From Natronogracilivirga saccharolytica (GTDB lineage Bacteria > Bacteroidota > Rhodothermia > Balneolales > Natronogracilivirgulaceae), in assembly GCF_017921895.1 (NCBI RefSeq), contig NZ_JAFIDN010000010.1:1-64000 (forward strand): DNA of 64,000 nucleotides, read 5' to 3'. This document shows, one piece after another, positions 61,769 to 64,000 of this stretch. Under the pieces are notes generated by a model. The model made no database searches. It saw only the letters and a program-made list of their open reading frames with translations, and was not told where the DNA came from. How positions within the stretch are numbered: the stretch's first letter is position 1; every line of letters begins with the position of its first letter. The translations under genes were made by a program, and so were the position numbers.

Positions 61769-62746
61769 ATGAAAGTCATTGAACATTACGAAAAGGCAAA
61801 AGATCCGTTAATCTCTTTTGAAATCATTCCTCCCAAACGTGGCGGCTCTGTAACAAAGGTGTTTGAGACACTGGACGGGGTGATGAAATACCATCCTCCT
61901 TTTATAGATGTAACATCACATGCCGCCGAGGCCTATTACGAAGAGTTGAAGGACGGTTCTGTAAAGCGGCATATCCGCAGAAAACGTCCGGGAACCATCG
62001 GCTTGTGCGCGGCAATCAAGCACCGGTACAACGTTGACCCTGTGCCTCATCTGATTTGCAAGGGGTTCACCAAAGAAGAGACTGAGGATGCACTGATCGA
62101 GTTGAATTACCTGGGCATTGAAAATGTACTTGCCATTCGTGGTGATGATCAGGGATACCAGAAGCCGGTCCAGAAGTCGCGCGGCATCAACGAATATGCC
62201 GTTGACCTGGTTCAGCAGATCAAGCGCATGAACAGCGGGGTTTATCTTGAGGATCTTATGGATGCCGAGTCAACCGATTTTTGCATCGGAGTGGGCGGAT
62301 ACCCCGAGAAGCACATCCAGGCTCCGAACATGGAGTATGATATTGCCCGCCTGAAGGAAAAGGTGGAAGCCGGTGCTGATTACATTGTCACCCAGATGTT
62401 TTTTGACAACACGGCTTATTTCCGGTTTGTGGAAATGTGCCGGGATGCCGGAATCACCGTTCCCATCGTACCCGGACTCAAAGTACTTACAACGCCCAGG
62501 CACCTGCAGTCGCTGCCCCAGTTTTTTCATCTTTCCATCCCCGCACCCCTGACCAGGGAAGTAAGCGAAAACCCTGACAGGGCACGTGACATCGGGGTTG
62601 AATGGGCAGTGAAGCAGTGTCGCGAATTGCTTGATTATGGTGTTCCCGGCCTGCATTTTTACGTGATGGGCAACCCCAAGCCGGCAACCAGAGTTATCGA
62701 TCAGCTTGATATTGTGCCGGTCAGCGCTGTATCATCAAAAAAATAA
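61769..62746 (+). CDS. metF: Methylenetetrahydrofolate reductase
   Basis: A 325-residue flavoprotein that makes 5-methyl-THF for methionine synthase. Conserved parts are ISFEIIPPKRGGS, DVTSHAAEAYYEE, NVLAIRGDD, VGGYPEKH and FFDNTAYFRF. No riboswitch is seen before it, and it faces pdxJ divergently. It complements the metY-metX-thrA operon. Confidence 0.97.
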   Translation: MKVIEHYEKAKDPLISFEIIPPKRGGSVTKVFETLDGVMKYHPPFIDVTSHAAEAYYEELKDGSVKRHIRRKRPGTIGLCAAIKHRYNVDPVPHLICKGFTKEETEDALIELNYLGIENVLAIRGDDQGYQKPVQKSRGINEYAVDLVQQIKRMNSGVYLEDLMDAESTDFCIGVGGYPEKHIQAPNMEYDIARLKEKVEAGADYIVTQMFFDNTAYFRFVEMCRDAGITVPIVPGLKVLTTPRHLQSLPQFFHLSIPAPLTREVSENPDRARDIGVEWAVKQCRELLDYGVPGLHFYVMGNPKPATRVIDQLDIVPVSAVSSKK

Positions 62747-62785
62747 ACTCCGGACGACGAATTTTTTACACATTTACCACTATTT

Positions 62786-63250
62786 GTGACGCCCCGGTTT
62801 TCAAGAATTGCATGCTTGCTGTTAGTAACGGGATGTGCATGGATCATGGCATCCTGCAGCACACCCCGGCACACAGCCAATCCGGAAGCCCGGCTCATTG
62901 AAGAGTTCAGGAAATGGGAAGGTACGCCGTATCGGCTGGGTGGTGATTCCAGAAGCGGCGTCGACTGCTCGGCATTTGTCCGCATTGTGATGCGGGATGC
63001 TTTCGGTATTTCCATTCCCCGGACGACCCGCGAACAGTTGCAGGCGGGACGAAGAGTCCAGCCAAGAGCCGCGCGGCTCGGCGATCTTGTTTTTTTCCGG
63101 ACCGGCCGCACCACATATCATGTCGGCATCATGATGCGCGGTGATTTTTTCATGCATGCCTCCACCACACGCGGAGTCACGATCGACCGTCTGCAGGAAT
63201 CCTACTGGCAGGAGCGGATGATTCAAATCCGCAGGTTCAGCGGCAGATGA
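62786..63250 (+). CDS. NlpC/P60-family cell-wall hydrolase lipoprotein
   Basis: A 154-residue protein starting with GTG 62786. The signal ends at an MASC lipobox (WIMASCSTP, Cys about 23). The NlpC/P60 catalytic Cys lies in GVDCSAFVRIVM, the His in YHVGIMM, and the third polar residue in HASTTRGV. It probably cleaves stem peptides of peptidoglycan between D-Glu and DAP, from the outer membrane. The short form has no extra binding domain. Confidence 0.9.
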   Translation: MTPRFSRIACLLLVTGCAWIMASCSTPRHTANPEARLIEEFRKWEGTPYRLGGDSRSGVDCSAFVRIVMRDAFGISIPRTTREQLQAGRRVQPRAARLGDLVFFRTGRTTYHVGIMMRGDFFMHASTTRGVTIDRLQESYWQERMIQIRRFSGR

Positions 63251-63273
63251 GTTGCCTATGGCATCACTCAGTA

Positions 63274-63711
63274 TCACTCATTGCTGTTATCATCACTGAA
63301 CTCAAGGAATCGCTCTTTGATACCCGGTTCGGGAACCCGGCATTCCGTCCTCTTTCCGAACCAACCGTAGCGGCGACGGGCGATGACATTGTAAATGAAA
63401 TCTCTTGCCGGACGTGGTATAACGACCATTACCCGAAGCAGCCTGATGCTTCCGCGCAGGTATCGCACAAGCTGCAGCACGGCATCCGATCGTTCATAAA
63501 CCTTGCCGTTGTCAATCAGGATAACGGTGTCCATCTTGTCAGGATGGTACCCGGCAGACTCCAGCAGTGACCTGCCGGCGCCGGACTGAAGCGGTGCGAA
63601 TCTGATTCCGGCATCAGGATCCCGGTCTATAATGATATTCACCCATTTGTTGCAAAGGTTGCAAAAACCATCAAAAAGTAATACCGGTTTTTCTTTTGCA
63701 GCTTGTAACAT
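63274..63711 (-). CDS. DCC-family thiol-disulfide oxidoreductase (DUF393)
   Basis: A 145-residue protein with the DCC motif LLFDGFCNLCNKWVN. The start is ATG 63711, preceded by GGGAG at seven bases; GTG 63729 is less likely. Later conserved stretches are FAPLQSGAGR and AVLQLVRYLRG. The N-terminal CxxC-like pair suggests a redox role, which is not proven for the family. It converges with the NlpC/P60 gene. Confidence 0.88.
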   Translation of the reverse strand: MLQAAKEKPVLLFDGFCNLCNKWVNIIIDRDPDAGIRFAPLQSGAGRSLLESAGYHPDKMDTVILIDNGKVYERSDAVLQLVRYLRGSIRLLRVMVVIPRPARDFIYNVIARRRYGWFGKRTECRVPEPGIKERFLEFSDDNSNE

Positions 63712-63891
63712 GGTTACACTCCCGGCCACCGGTTATGATATAAATACCAGTAAATTAGAAATTTGGATATTTTCTGTAAGAAAGTGGGGCGTCACTATTT
63801 TTCAAGAGCTTTCAAAATCGTAAATTAGTCAATTATCAACACACTATATGACTGCAATGAACCCTGATCAGGATTAAAAGGGCAAGGCAAC

Positions 63892-63925
63892 AAAAAAACC
63901 GGTTTATTGATGCAGCTCAATAAAC
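63892..63925 (-). terminator. Rho-independent terminator (minus strand)
   Basis: On the minus strand GTTTATTG/CAATAAAC form a stem with an 8-base loop, followed by CGG and seven T. It would end a gene entering from the right edge. Confidence 0.65.
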
Positions 63926-64000
63926 AGACTGTCTTGTTGGACTTGATTGTATGAGTTTTTCTTCAAGATCAACATCTTTTATCTCCGTGCCGTTGCATTG
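63917..64000 (-). CDS. C-terminal end of a gene running off the right edge
   Basis: A minus frame stays open from the edge to a stop at 63917 and reads CNGTEIKDVDLEEKLIQSSP, then TRQSVY. The stop overlaps the first arm of a good terminator, which supports a real gene end. It is too short for a family call. Confidence 0.35.
   Translation of the reverse strand, partial: QCNGTEIKDVDLEEKLIQSSPTRQSVY

Overview
The window looks like the chromosome of a member of the Bacteroidota/Balneolota group, most likely a moderately GC-rich Balneolota. This is inferred from gene content: a Bacteroidetes-type division/cell-wall cluster with no murF, type IX secretion (T9SS) sorting-domain remnants, a promoter resembling the Bacteroidetes TTG / TAnnTTTG pattern before mraZ, a TonB with a Pro-rich linker, archaeal-type ProS and the DUF1844/DUF1015 families. 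No rRNA or marker tree was available, so the phylum is probable rather than proven.

0-21.5 kb is housekeeping DNA: a degenerate sigma-54-activator-like protein, a YhhQ-type transporter, a TetR-like regulator with an ABC1/UbiB kinase, a bacilliredoxin, superoxide dismutase, soluble transhydrogenase, aspS, a NarX/NarL-like two-component pair, tRNA-Met, proS, NAD(P)HX repair, VanZ, TonB, a NUDIX hydrolase, DUF1844, DUF1015, serC and a rhomboid protease.

21.5-33.8 kb is an accessory block that starts at tRNA-Thr(CGT) and is visibly AT-richer. It holds several short minus-strand units, mostly toxin-antitoxin pairs (RHH/VapC, two Phd/ParE, HigB/HigA, an addiction-module antitoxin with a broken ParE) and small lipoproteins. 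Imperfect inverted-repeat sites with attC architecture lie between them. I read this as an integron cassette array without an integrase in view (CALIN-like). It also carries an IS110-family element, a truncated cassette gene, a frameshifted zeta-toxin remnant, two decayed T9SS-protein remnants and a three-copy dispersed repeat.

33.8-38.7 kb is a four-gene operon (UbiA-type prenyltransferase, large membrane protein, DprE1-like oxidase, DprE2-like SDR). It resembles the decaprenylphosphoryl-arabinose pathway of mycobacteria. The DprE1 homologue has Ala where the mycobacterial enzyme has the benzothiazinone-reactive Cys.

38.7-54.3 kb is a compact dcw cluster read right to left: mraZ-rsmH-ftsL-ftsI-murE-mraY-murD-ftsW-murG-murC-ftsQ-ftsA-ftsZ. 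A promoter and three TGGGA boxes spaced by 10 bp precede mraZ, consistent with MraZ autoregulation. A terminator follows ftsZ.

54.5-62.7 kb is a methionine block: a SAM-I riboswitch with terminator controls metY-metX-thrA, with pdxJ-era upstream and metF nearby. The right end has an NlpC/P60 lipoprotein, a DCC thiol-oxidoreductase and the edge of one more gene.
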